64,000 nucleotides of DNA from Vitrella brassicaformis (lineage: Eukaryota > Sar > Vitrellaceae). Position 1 is the first letter of the stretch. Every line of letters starts with the position of its first letter. The notes below the pieces were generated by a model that worked only from the letters and a program-made list of their open reading frames with translations, searched no databases and had not been told where the DNA came from. The position numbers and the translations under genes were made by a program. Positions 1 through 13,807 of the stretch are shown piece after piece. Location: contig CDMY01000295.1 of NCBI GenBank assembly GCA_001179505.1, forward strand, positions 313,336 through 377,335, given 5' to 3'.

Positions 1-258
1 ACCTCTCACCCACTGCCACTGTGAGCTTCAGGGACGACAGGCGGACTCGGCAATGCATTCAATGAGTCAGCCCAGCCAACCGACGTACATAGCAATTCAA
101 CTCTTACCATCATCTCCCTCTCGAGTCCGCATCACAACGCATGAGCCGCGTCAGGCAGCCACGAACATAATGAGAATAGAGGAGAAACCAATTACAGCAG
201 TCCGCTGAATGATGCACCGAGACAGGCTAAACACACCTTTATGTCGCCCTTGCCGCCC
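1..258. other. 3' flank of ankyrin gene A
   Basis: No gene seen. Positions about 43-113 match positions about 20957-21014 downstream of ankyrin paralog B (a run around cagcccagccaaccgac is shared), so the duplicated unit extends beyond the stop codon. Copy A carries a 9-bp insertion within the block. Confidence 0.6.
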
Positions 259-1977
259 TCATTCTATGCCCAGCGACACGAATAGTCCGGTCCTCGATAG
301 GCACCCCAGCTGCCCCCACTCAAATTGGCAGTCCTGGTCGCCGAGGTGCTCGTTGAAGCCCTTGACCACCCCCACCACACGATACTGGGCCGCCTCGTCC
401 TTCCGAGCCTTGTGAATCACCTCACGCAACTCCATCGTCTGGCCACCCACATCGCCCACCACAAAGCACTGCAGCGGCACACGCACCATCACGCCGCCCA
501 CACTGGCCATTCTGCCCACCACCTCCCTGTTGCTGCTCGTCTGTGTGGCCGCCGACTTGACGAAGTGGCCGACGGCCGAGCGCACGCGACGTCTGAGCTG
601 CGAGTCACCGATCAGGTACTCGTCGATGGCCGCCACAGCAGCGGAAGGGTCGTGCAGGAAAGCGCCAATCTTCCAGCCGATGGCCTCTGCCTCGTGTGGG
701 CCGAATGCCATGTTGGATGGGGAGGGGTGGGGGTGGGCGCCGTCGTGGTGGGGGGCGAGGGGCAGCAGACGGGCGAGAAGCATCGAGTGGTCGCGCTGGG
801 GGGCGAGGGCGGCGTTGATGGCCGACATGGTCACATCGGGCAGCTCACTCAGCACTGTGGTGTACTCGGTGAGCACCAGCTGACGACGACGGCGCTGCTC
901 TCCTGTGGCTGTGGGGATGCGGCTGATGGATGGGGCCGCCCCGGCCCGCAGCAGCGTCCGGGTGATGGTCTTGTGGTGGCGGATCGATCTTTGGCGCCGC
1001 TCCTCCTCTCCCTGGTCCTCGCCCAGCCCGTTTCCATGTCCATGTTGCTGTTGCTGCTCTTGCATGAGATTATCGAGGACCTGCGCAGCCACTGAGAGGG
1101 GTGTCTCGTTGGGCTGGTTCGGGCTCCCTCTGTTGATGTCCTCGGCTGTGAGCTGGCGGCACAGCCAATCAGCCACATAGGGGGAGCCACACCGTGCCGC
1201 CATGTGCAATGGTGTCCTGCCGTAGCGTGTTGCCGTCATTTCGGCGCCGTGGCTGGTGATGAGGTCCAGGTACTGGTCGATGAACTGCTGCGAGAAGGCA
1301 GAACGGGCCATGGCTGCCCAATGGACCAGATTCTCTCCACCGAACCGCTCCTCTGGGAGTGTGCTGTCGTGTTGGATGAGCCGATGATACACCGACAGCA
1401 ACTGCTTCTCCCCCTGACGAGTGACGTGGGGTTGAGGAAGCCGCATCACCGCAAAACCCCGCACGTTGGCCTGGCGCGCCAGCAGGGTCTCGACGGCCGT
1501 CAGATTGCCCGCCGCAACGGCCACTTGGATGGGCCTGGTGTACCCTTGACCCGCATTGACGTCCGCCCCGTCATCGATGAGTGTGTTGATGACGTCACGC
1601 TGCAGCTGCCTGGAGGACCACTGGGGAAGGACCACCGGCACGCTAAAGTTAGCATCGCTTTTCGCATAGAGAGATGGGCCGTTTGTTGGACTGTCAATGG
1701 CGAAAGACAGGCAGCCGTATCGCCAGGACGGAGGTAATGTGATGCCGCGGACGCGCAGGCCGCCGATGGCTCTCGGGTCGGCTCCTTGACGTACCAGCCC
1801 TGTGACTTGGTGGCTGGCGTGAGTGAAGTTGCAGCGGATGCAGCCCTCCAACAGCCGTTGGCTCAGAGCACTGACGCCCTCGTCGGGGATGGTGTCGACG
1901 TCATCCAGTCCCTTGCAGTAGGGCGGCACCGCCTGTGTGTAAGGTGCTTGCGATGCGGCGGACAACGACTGAGCCAT
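259..1977 (-). CDS. Ankyrin-repeat family protein, copy A
   Basis: Encodes 572 aa in one coding exon starting at the ATG at 1977. The frame stays open upstream, but the residues there (ICVCVC) are an intron with a TG-rich acceptor, so the MAQ start shared by paralog B is preferred. The N-terminal half has degenerate ankyrin repeats: LINTLIDDGADVNAG, RPIQVAVAAGNLTAVETLL and GRTPLHMAARCGSPYVADW. A Q/E-rich linker follows, then a conserved C-terminal region of about 250 aa (FGPHEAEAI, AAIDEYLIGDS, VVGVVKGFNEHLGDQDCQF) that I do not recognise. No signal peptide or membrane helix is obvious. Three paralogs lie in this window (21.4, 53.1 and 58.2 kb). Ankyrin repeats suggest protein binding; the actual role is unknown. 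It is transcribed divergently from the TRAPPC14-like gene. Confidence 0.85.
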   Translation of the reverse strand: MAQSLSAASQAPYTQAVPPYCKGLDDVDTIPDEGVSALSQRLLEGCIRCNFTHASHQVTGLVRQGADPRAIGGLRVRGITLPPSWRYGCLSFAIDSPTNGPSLYAKSDANFSVPVVLPQWSSRQLQRDVINTLIDDGADVNAGQGYTRPIQVAVAAGNLTAVETLLARQANVRGFAVMRLPQPHVTRQGEKQLLSVYHRLIQHDSTLPEERFGGENLVHWAAMARSAFSQQFIDQYLDLITSHGAEMTATRYGRTPLHMAARCGSPYVADWLCRQLTAEDINRGSPNQPNETPLSVAAQVLDNLMQEQQQQHGHGNGLGEDQGEEERRQRSIRHHKTITRTLLRAGAAPSISRIPTATGEQRRRRQLVLTEYTTVLSELPDVTMSAINAALAPQRDHSMLLARLLPLAPHHDGAHPHPSPSNMAFGPHEAEAIGWKIGAFLHDPSAAVAAIDEYLIGDSQLRRRVRSAVGHFVKSAATQTSSNREVVGRMASVGGVMVRVPLQCFVVGDVGGQTMELREVIHKARKDEAAQYRVVGVVKGFNEHLGDQDCQFEWGQLGCLSRTGLFVSLGIE

Positions 1978-2404
1978 CACGCCAAGCAACACTCTGCACA
2001 CACAGACACAGATCACAAAGTCACGTGTCATTCCTCCGATCCAACACAGATGTTGCTGACGCACCTGGTCGTCGGCCCGGCCACCCGAACGGTCAGGTGA
2101 GGCTCCACGTCACGCTCAGCGTCTTCCGCTCTGATCGAGTGAGGATCGAATTGGTGTTTTTCTCGGACCTGACGTCAATAACGAGCTCCGAAGACACCAG
2201 CAGCGCTCATTTGTCAGCCCTTGTGGAAGATCTGCACCAATTTGGCGACAACAAGTCTCGGGAAGCTTGTTGTGCGCCTCTGCTGCTGCTTTGCGAGGTT
2301 GCAGACGTCCCCTCTCAGCTGGGGTGACCCTGAGCACTGTGAGAAGACGCTCTGTAGGCCGACCCATGTGCACTCCTTCTCATGCGTTTCTTGCTCCCTG
2401 CAGG
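1978..2404. promoter_or_regulatory. Bidirectional promoter interval with a 5'-UTR intron
   Basis: This 427-bp interval lies between two divergent start codons. On the minus strand a 5'-UTR intron runs from 2064 down to 1994: donor GACCAG/GTGCGTCAGC, acceptor TGTGTGTGCAG. The same intron boundaries occur in ankyrin copies C and D, and the acceptor side in B. On the plus strand the block 2303-2319 (agacgtcccctctcagc) is repeated exactly just upstream of the start at 46614. No TATA box is evident. Confidence 0.5.
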
Positions 2405-5083
2405 ATGAGTGGCGATGATCTGAGCACTGCGTCGCCGCCGCGCCACCCGCCGCTTCGTGGCGATCCCGTGACGCCCTTCGCAGACGTGCAGGCGTCGGTG
2501 GTGCTGCCCGTCGTGGGACAGAAGCTGCACGTCGAGCGCATCCTGCAAGACGACTTCCCCACATGCCGGTGGGGGCGCTGCGTGGAGCTCTATGACGGCT
2601 ATGACGGCTGGTCTGTCGGCAGCATTCACCCCGGTGTGTGTGTGTGTGTGTGTGTGTTTGTTTGTGCAGGAATGTGCTGCTCCAGGGTGGGTGAGATCCA
2701 CGGCCGTGGCTGGCTTGTTGGTTGGCTGGCTGATGAGTGTGTCCATCAATGTGTGTGTTCAGGTGAGGTGCTTCGGCTGGCTGTGGTGCTGCGGCCGCCG
2801 GCGTCCTTCCACGACAAGGCCACGCAGCATCGGTGGATTGAGCGCTACAAGGCCCTCGACATCTCAATCGACGTCACCGTTACCCAACAGCACGATGTGC
2901 CTATCTGGAGGGGAGGGAGAGAGGGAGGGGGCCATCGACCACTCTCCGTCTGTCTGCCGTGCCTCGTGTGGCCTGCAGGTGCGTCGTTCGGTGCTGGCTC
3001 CTCGGTACATCGACAGCGGCACCCGCTCATGTATCCCTGAAGGCGACACCCCACACCGCACCTTCACACACTTCATGCCCATCGCAACAGCTGCTGCTGG
3101 TGGTGGTGGCGGCAGCGGCAGCGGCACGCACCATGAAGCGCCGTCGCCGAGGGAAGCCAAACCAGTCGACGACCATCCATTGCGGGTGAGAAAGGCAGGC
3201 ACCATCGAATAAGGTGGGCATCTTGTGTGTGAGGTTTCGGGGCGTATGTGCGGTGGGTGCGGTGTGGTGCATGTAGGAGGACTGGACGCCCCATGGTCGG
3301 GGTGTGGGTGTGGGTGAGGCTGCGCGTGTGGAGGACATGCGCATCGCCCATGTCATCACCACACCACTGGGTCAGCCACCAGTGGGTGGGAGGGGTGGCA
3401 TTGTCCGTCTGTCTGTCTGTCTCGTATTGTCTGTCTTTTGCTGCAGCCATACTCGAGGAGTGTCTTGACAGGGAGGATCTGACGCTTGAGGTGAACCTCA
3501 CTCTGGCACGACAGCAGCCAGCCGTCAACCCGGCCACCACACGCAGACTGAGGCAGAGACTCAAGGTAAGCGACCCCTCACACCCACACCCACACTCACA
3601 CACACACGTGTGGATTGAAACACACTCACTCTTTCAGGTGCCTCTGGCGGAGCGTCAGGGTGGTCTGCATTGGTCGTCAGCACTCTCATTCGACGGCGGC
3701 ATCCCCCCCACATCAGTCGAGGAAGCACTCTCACCTGCCGCCACGTTATCGTCCATGGGCAGCAGTGGTGCTGGTGGTGGTGACCATGACAGCAGGGCTC
3801 CCATACTGAGCGACATCATGCAGCTCTTCAGACACACCGAAAAGGTGTGTCGGTGTGGGGGAAGCTGCCCACAGTCACCCTTTGTGTTTGTGTGTGTGTA
3901 TGTCAGGCTGGCCGCGAGTCGTCCCTGCGGGCATCTTTGTCTCAGCTGCCGTCGACGTATCGGCTGAGCTACCCCATCGAGCTGCGGCGGCCGCTCACCA
4001 TGGGCCACGAGTGGGCCCACGACAGACACGGCATGTACCTCGCCGTGCGAGTCGCCAACCGAACTGGTCAGTCAGTCAGTCAGCCGCACGAAATCAGTGG
4101 TCAGGAGCACGCCATGCGCTTCTGCCATCACTCTTTCTCTCTCTCTCCCTCTCTCTGTGTGTGTCACGATATAGGTTCGGTTCCGCTGACAGTGACGGAC
4201 GTCATGACCACCATGACGGACGCGACGAATGAGGTGGGTCGGGTGATGCCAGTGAGAGCCGCAGAAACCCTCAGAGACCTCCATGTATGTGTGTGAGTCA
4301 GGTGTATGACTTGCCCAAACGGTTGTCGCCTGAGGAGGAGACGTCGTGTGTCTTCCGGCTGCCTCGGGAGGACCCACTTAGCCCCACACAGCCCACCACC
4401 CCAACTACCATAGCTGTCAAATGGTGAGTGAGACAGACTCACTCACAACGCCTGTGTGTGCGAGCCAATGGCTGGGTGGCTGGATGGATGGATGGCTGGA
4501 TGCGTCAGGGTCTATGGCGGGTACAGTGTGTCGGGGGACGAGCAGACCTACGGGGTGTGGTCGAGTGTGTCGGTCGAGCGGCCCCGCAGGCCCGACACCC
4601 CATTACACGTCGACGTGGACGGTAAGCCCAGCCTGACTGACATCACCGCAGCCACTCTACAACCCCCCTGTGTGTCTGTTTCAGGTCCGCCGGAGTGTGC
4701 GCCCTTCTCGTGTTTCGTGCTGGAGGTGACAGTGTGCAATCGCCGGCCGTCGAGCGATGCGGACGTGACGGTCACTCTGGAGGAGGGGGACGGGAGCGGC
4801 GGACAAGGAGAGTGGGGGTGGACGGGGCCGCCACTGGTCGTCGTGCAGGCCAAACAAACACTCGGGTAGGTATGGCAGCGGACACACAGATAGATGGATG
4901 GATGGATGGATGTGTGTGATGCGTGTGTTTAGGCGCATCGGTCCCCGTTCGTGTGGGAGTGTGCAGTTCAGCGTTCAGACGACGCGTATGGGCGTCTTTG
5001 AGCTGCCGCGGTGTCAGGTGGAGTGCAAGCTGACGCAGACTGTCGTCGACGTGCCTACAGGCACCATACGCGTCAAAACCTGA
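2405..5083 (+). CDS. TRAPPC14/MAP11-like trafficking protein
   Basis: About 12 exons give a protein near 590 aa. Confident exons: 2405-2633, 2763-2878, 2979-3185, 3277-3394, 3447-3565, 3638-3844, 3907-4066, 4175-4233 and 4312-4423. The last three, up to the stop at 5081-5083, have less certain edges. The phases close cleanly through exon 9. The order of motifs resembles TRAPPC14 (C7orf43): an early PGEVLRLAVVLRP strand, LSPEEETSCVFRLP in the middle, IAVKWSVSY, then a beta-sandwich-like end with MGVFELPRCQVECKL, compared with GLFEL...LKL in the human protein. TRAPPC14 links the TRAPPII tethering complex to ciliary membrane traffic. TRAPPC13 is the alternative, sharing the same beta-rich style. 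The assignment rests on remembered motif order and has not been tested by alignment. Confidence 0.5.
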
Positions 5084-5618
5084 CGACCTGGTGTGATCTG
5101 ATCTGATGCGACGAACGAAGAGGGTGTGTATAGCTTAGCATAGCCTAGCCTGCTGCTGACTTTGACGTGTGTGTCGGTCGGTCGGTCTCATGGTCGATGG
5201 ATGACGAGTGGATGGAGACTCTCGTGTGCATCGACGCATTCACTCATGGATTCTAGAAATGGAAAATGATAAATCTCACACACTGGCAACACACGACACA
5301 CGGACGGACGAAGCCATTCCATTCCACAAATCTCTTCACTCAGCCATTTTTTATTTTTTCAGCCAGCCAACCACAACGGACATCGATCGCCATCGACGCC
5401 TCATATCGTTGTGTGCCGCCGGATGACGCGGCAGGGCATATCACTCACCCCCAACCAAGGCCACCATCCATCCGGCCCTTCCTTCACACAAACCTATTCT
5501 CTGCTCCCTTCTGCCTCTCTGTGTTCAAAACACAAACCGCCCAACCACACGGACAGACAGACAGACAGACACGGAGACGTGCCACAAAGCCACCGTCAGC
5601 CCAGCCCGTTAGTAATAG
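5084..5618. other. Convergent intergenic interval
   Basis: This 535-bp stretch lies between the tails of two convergent genes. It holds simple repeats (GGTC and CAGA runs) and short AT-richer stretches around 5255-5360. No gene is supported; open frames here are low-complexity. Confidence 0.6.
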
Positions 5619-7292
5619 CTATCCCATTGTGGCGATCCTTGGCATGGATATCTTCCGCTGGTCCTTGTCCTTGTCCTTGCCCTTTTTGCCCCCTCCAATG
5701 CTCTTGATGGGGTTACCCTCGAGCACCTCGGTCACGTGGCCGCTCTCTGCGCCGAGCAGGGGCGGCACCCACAGCATGGCGCGGTAGCGGGACGAGTTGG
5801 TCAGGTGCTCGTTCTCCAGACGGATCAGCGCCCACTGAACGAGGCGACGCGACGCGGGGGACACACACACGTCGAGTGGATGGATGGATGGATGGCGGGA
5901 GTGTTGTGTGCAGCTTACGAGTGTCCTTCTGAGGATTTCCATGGTGGAGACCCAAAGCGTGATCAGATTGGAGTTCAGCCTCTGCAACACACACACACAC
6001 ACACACACATGGACCAAGTGCCCGCCATTCAGTCATTCCCTGACCTCATTGTCGAGTATTTCGATGGGCATCAGGTTCATGGCCCACGACAGCCGGCCGA
6101 ACTGCATCAACGAAGAAAGACAGCAAGCCGATCGTGTGCGTCTGTCTGAGTATGTGTTGTGTTGGTTGCGGCTTGACCGACCAGGTTGACGAGTGAGATG
6201 GAGTAGTAGAGCCACGGGGGGTACATCCGCTGAGGCCTGTCAGCACCACACCACACCACACCGCAGCACAGCACACCTCATTGCAGCTGCTTACGTATGT
6301 GTGTTGCTTTGCTTCCTGTGTGTCACTCCGTCAGTCCGGCAGGCCCCCCAGGTACCTGAGGTAGTTGTCTGGGTCGAATGCGAGCCCCCAGTCCATGTAG
6401 ACGTCCCAGAAGAACATGTAGATGGTGGCGAAGATGTACGTGAAGACCCACACCAAACGGCTCACGTAGATGGACAGACCGTACTCGTGCCTGAGACGTG
6501 ACGATGGCCGGTTGGTTGACGCAAGAAGACAGGACAAGACGGACACGCTGTATTGTGTGTGTGTGTGTGTGTGTACCATGGTATAGAGGTGCAGATGACG
6601 ACCAGGATGCCGGCGCAGTACTTGCCCGTGTTGGCCGCGTGGGCGGTGCGCCGCTTGGCGTCATCCGCTTCCAAGAACCTGCAACGCACCACAACACACA
6701 CCACACACACACACACAGCGATACAGAGCCGTTGTCTGAGGGATGTGTTGTGCGTGTGCGTGTGAGTGGGCTGGTTAGACCTGCTGATGCACTGCATGAG
6801 TCGGATGTAGTAGGGCGTGGCGACGATGAGGGGCTTGAGCCAGAAGTCCACACCCGAGCAGGTCACCGTCTCACGGTGGTACAAACCAGTGCTGCAGACA
6901 GACACATGGGGGTGTGGGTGTGGGTGAGTGTGTGTGAGGCACACACAACACACACCTACCTGTAGTAGCAGACAGTGTACTCGAGGTCTGCGAGGGGTTT
7001 GGCCATGGAGGTCAGCACGTCGCCCACGATGTTCTGCACGAACGTCACCGTCACAAAGGGCCACACTCTGACAACAAAGGGCACAATCACACACACATTT
7101 GCAGACAGACACGCCAATGTGTGTGTGTGTTATCTGTGTGGTGTGGCGAGAGCGTACGCCGCGTAGAAGCAGTATCCGACGCACTCGACGATCTCCCATC
7201 TGTATTTCCGCCTGAACGTGTCGCTGGGCAGGAAGGCTATGGCCACCTGCACCGCTATCAACACCACGGGATACAAGAAATACCTTCACACA

Positions 7293-7325
<33 letters not shown>

Positions 7326-9283
7326 GATGCATGTGTGCCTGAGAGTATGAGTGTGTGTCTGTGTGTCTGCACACATACTCACAAGTTGTGGGGTCCGAAG
7401 TTGAGGAATTTGAGGTCCGCGAGGTAGCAGCCGAAGATGACGATCCACGAGGTCGTCTGGATCGCTGCCACCAGGAAAAAATGTGACGGAGCCACCTGGC
7501 ACTTCGGATCGATGTCCAGCATAAACCTGCCACCCCACCACACAACACACACACACACACCAAACCCCCTCTCAATGTCACTCTCGCCACGACCCTTCTC
7601 TCTCGGTGTCAGTCAGATCGGCCCACACCACAGGTACCTGTAGTTGACCCTATAGTGTTCGAGCAGGTGCATGCAGGCCCCGATCCCCCAGTTGACCAAA
7701 ATGATGCTGAGGACCATTCTGAAGATGGGGAAGTTGGCCAAGACCTCGTCCAGGGTGTAGTCGGGGTTGGTCGGCTCCATGTAGCACATCACCACGATGT
7801 CCAGAAGCAGCACCATGCAGGCGCCGAGGAAGAAAAACAGACGGTCCTGGCCTGATTGACACATGGATAGACACATACACATATGGATGGCGGTGGGGGG
7901 GAGGGGTGTGGTTATGGCGGTTGGCTGACCAGGGACGTGTTTGGAGAGTTCCTTGAGCATCTCCTGCTGTATCTTGAAGTGGTCAGACGTCTTGTCGTCC
8001 GTTATCAGCCGATACAAGTCGCTGCACTTCTTCTGCATACACACAGAAAAGGGCTGCGTGTGTGTGTGTGTGTGTGTAGGCGTCTAGGTCTTCTTCTCAC
8101 GGACCGACCTGTAGCCTGTGGACGCGGTCGAGCTTCTTGAAGGGCTGTTCCCGCACCCGCATGATGTCCTCTGCCAGCCGCTCCACGCCACACAGCTTGT
8201 CGCGCTTCTTCCATATCTTGTAGAAACCCTACACAGACAACACACACACACACACACACACCGAGAGAGAGAGAGAGAGAGAGAGTGGGTGAGCTCTCGC
8301 ATCCGCCCACCACACACAGACACCATTGGCCAATACCTACCATGTAGTTGAGTGACGAGTACTGCTCGAGCAGCTCACTGGCCGTGTACATGTTGCACAG
8401 CACCCGCTGGATGCGACCCCGGTACATCCGCCGCCACTTCTCGTCCTTCTTCTCCTTCTTCTCTTTTTTCTCCTTGTCCTTCTCGCCCTTGTCCTTCGAA
8501 GAAAACGACTCACCGCGGCTCACCTGGCGCACGTGAGAGGGACCCCCAAACGATGCCGACAAATGCAGACTCGCCTCGGAGGCACCACCTGCACCTGCAC
8601 CGGCAGCAGTAGCATGGTTCGGCGAGCTGTCTGCCGTGTCCGGCGGCTGCGGCTCCCGCGGGCCGTGGATGGCAATACTCGGTGAGGACACTCCGCCTGT
8701 GTGGAGGCCGTGGGGGAGGGGCGCCTGCTGGGGCGTTGGCGAGAGGGGCTCCTCGGCCTGTGACGATGAGGGGATGATGGGCAGAGGAGAGGGCCGGGCT
8801 GGGGCGGGGGGTGGCAGGGGGACTGTGGGGGGTGACGCTGCTGCTGATGCCGCCGCTGCTGCTGCATCTGCCGACTGTCACCAAAGGAGGAGACACACAC
8901 ACACACACAGATACCACACGAGATCTGCGTCCTGTCCCACCAAGCCACCCGCCCAAGCTGCCCACCTTCTTGCGCAATTCTTCGCCGAGGTTTTCCCTGA
9001 TGGCCGCCTCGATGTGCTCGATGCGCTGCTCGAGGAGGTTGCACTCATTCTCAAAGAAGCGGTTGACCTTGGCGAGCTCCCGCTCACAGGCGATGTCGAA
9101 CATGCGCAGCTTCTCCTGGTCGGCCTCCCCCAGGAGGGGCTGCTCCGCCGGCGCGCCCTCTTGCGAGGCAACCGATGCCCGCCGTTCATCGCCCGGGAGG
9201 AGCTTCTTGAGCTCGTTATAGTTGATATACTCATTCGCCCACTCGGGCACGGCGTAGTGCGTCAGCTGCTTGCCGAACTTCAT
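5619..9283 (-). CDS. SPX-EXS phosphate exporter (XPR1/PHO1 family)
   Basis: Fifteen exons, all in phase, encode 801 aa: 9283-8966, 8874-8341, 8228-8109, 8032-7930, 7851-7638, 7526-7383, 7283-7158, 7067-6960, 6891-6781, 6678-6577, 6490-6356, 6236-6182, 6101-6045, 5981-5919 and 5834-5619. The N-terminus is a canonical SPX start (MKFGKQLTHYAVPEW, then YINYNELKKLL). The SPX C-terminal helix is SSLNYMGFYKIWKKRDK, whose lysines normally bind inositol pyrophosphates. Exon 2 inserts about 150 residues of Ala/Pro/Ser-rich and Lys/Glu-rich sequence between the two SPX halves. Membrane segments begin at DRLFFFLGACMVLLLDIVV. The EXS domain (YGLSIYVSRLVWVFTY, WDVYMDWGL) fills the C-terminal part. Family members export phosphate under SPX control. 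The last about 20 residues are Lys-rich. The gene is head-to-head with EMC6, 101 bp apart. Confidence 0.93.
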
Positions 9284-9384
9284 CTCGACCCCCTCCCTGC
9301 AGATCTATTGCATAGCTCGCAAAGCTTGACCGCAAGGGAGCAACAAAGGGACGTTTGTGGCGGTGCTGCTGGTGCGTGGGGATC
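9284..9384. promoter_or_regulatory. 101-bp bidirectional promoter interval
   Basis: This is the whole space between the start codons of the SPX-EXS gene (-) and EMC6 (+). It must hold both 5' UTRs and both core promoters unless they overlap the coding sequences. No TATA motif is seen. Confidence 0.5.
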
Positions 9385-9980
9385 ATGGCAGTGAAGAAGG
9401 ATCGTCGGTTCTTTGACGAGCAGCTGATCATCGAGAGCATGCTCGGGCACAACAGGAGAGTCGTCGCTCACTGGTGAGGGGGGGGAGGGATGGCCGTCAC
9501 ACACAGAAGATGTGCACTGCGTTTTGTTCGGCCTCTTGTCTGGGTGTGTTGTGTTGTGTTTGCAGTCGCAACTTCGCCGCCATTGTGAGTGGGCTGGCTG
9601 CCGGCATCCTGGGACTCACGGGGCTCTGGGGTGAGCGAAGCGAAGCCGAATGACGTGGCCTGGATGGATTGATTGCACATCACATAGATATGTGACGCTG
9701 TTGTGTGGTCAGGTCTGTTGGTCTTTGTGATGGCCACGCTGGGTATATCGCTGATACTGCTGGCTCGAGTCAACTTTGACACTTCGTTGTACTTCCCGAC
9801 GGTCAAGGAGGTCCTCATCGGACAGTTCTGGCACGGCATGATGGTACGCACACACACGCACTGTCAAAACGTGCATGTGTGGATGCATCAAAGATACCTG
9901 TCCACTTCGGTTCGGTGTGTGTGTGTCAGTCGTTCATTCTCTTTTGGACGTTGGCATACGACATGGTGTACATCTTCTGA
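9385..9980 (+). CDS. EMC6: ER membrane protein complex subunit 6
   Basis: Four exons in phase (9385-9473, 9566-9630, 9713-9843, 9930-9980) encode 111 aa, the usual EMC6 length. Diagnostic motifs are CRNFAAIVSGLAAGILGLTGLWG, matching the family signature for the first two helices, and a closing SFILFWTLAYDMVYIF helix. Three membrane helices are visible. EMC6 is a core subunit of the ER insertase that places tail-anchored and multipass proteins into the membrane. The start is the first ATG in frame, just downstream of the shared promoter interval. Nothing looks broken. Confidence 0.93.
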
Positions 9981-10765
9981 CTGACTGTCTGACGATCTGC
10001 GTGCTGATATGACGACTCTTGCCCCCCTTGCCGACGTGGTGCCCCTCTGACCTTTACTTGCCTGACTGCAGTGATTGGATTGTACAGCCCGCTTAGCTAA
10101 CAGCCATTCACTGATGATATGGTCGACGGATGCCGTCCCCACACTCACAAGATCGATCGCACTCAGCTCAGCTCACATGAGGTTGATTGAACAAATGAGC
10201 CAGCCAGCAACACACACACACACACACACACAGGCATCTGATATATACTGGATCCTCATTCAGAGGATCTAGCACCCACCAGCCGACCGCCTCCCCACAC
10301 CCCACACACAAAGTGCCTACGTGCGGACACACACACACAGAGACATGCCTAGGGTCGTTGCTCACTCCATCCATCCATCCATCCCTCCATCCATCCCTCC
10401 CTCCATCCATCCATCATGGTTCAAAAGGCGCCAGCCGTGCCCCAGCAAGCAGGAAAACACCATATGGAATGGAGGCAATGCAATGCAGGCAAAATCCCAC
10501 AGACAGACAGACAGACAGACACGCACACACACAGATACAGGCAGGGACGACAGAGCAACCAACCAACCAACCAACCAGAGAGGGAAAGGATGCAGCCAAC
10601 CAGTGAGTGCGTCGGGTTGGTCGCATCGCATCACGGAGGAAAAACAGGAGGCAGCAGCGCCGTCGCTCGGCTCGCTGCACACACAACTGACTGACTGACT
10701 GGGCTGCACACTAGTCAAAACAGATAAATGCACCTGCCCCCCTCCTTCCCCTCCCCCACTTCACA
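9981..10765. other. Repeat-rich convergent intergenic interval
   Basis: This 785-bp stretch lies between the stops of EMC6 and aspartokinase. It contains an AC run (10210-10232), CATC/CCTC tracts (10367-10415), CAGA repeats (10500-10520) and CAAC repeats (10558-10578). Open frames on both strands are translations of these repeats. No gene is supported. Confidence 0.7.
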
Positions 10766-13453
<2,688 letters not shown>

Positions 13454-13807
13454 GGCGATGACTGACTCAATGAGAAGAGATGACTGCCTGGGAACCAAAA
13501 ACTCAAAAGCGAAGAGTTGCAATGAAACGATGAAGCCGAGTGGCTCAGGGCAATGAAACACTGCTATCCGTGACTCTTAAAACGCTGTCACTGGTCCACA
13601 CCTGTGGTCTTAGCGCGCAGACTGAGCTCGCACAAAGGGGAAGGGGAGATGAGGGGGAGGAGATGAGGCTGAAGCAGTGGTCTTCCTACTTCCTTCATCC
13701 TTGAGATCGATATCGCATCTCTCGACACCTTCAGCCTTTTCTCCCCTCTACTGCTCTATCTAACGGCCGTCAGCCCTGCAGGCGTCGTGGGTGAGCGTCA
13801 GCCAGCC
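13454..13807. promoter_or_regulatory. Bidirectional promoter interval
   Basis: This 354-bp gap lies between divergent starts of aspartokinase (-) and the plastid protein (+). A purine-rich stretch occupies 13635-13675 and a pyrimidine-rich stretch 13725-13765. No gene is seen. Confidence 0.45.

Noticed and set aside
1978-2064. N-terminal extension of ankyrin copy A including ICVCVC
   Set aside because: The stretch is a TG-rich intron with canonical donor and acceptor, conserved as a UTR intron in the paralogs.
6550-6580. Short TG/AC-run frames as small genes (many similar across the window)
   Set aside because: They lie in introns and translate to VCVCVC or THTHTH only.
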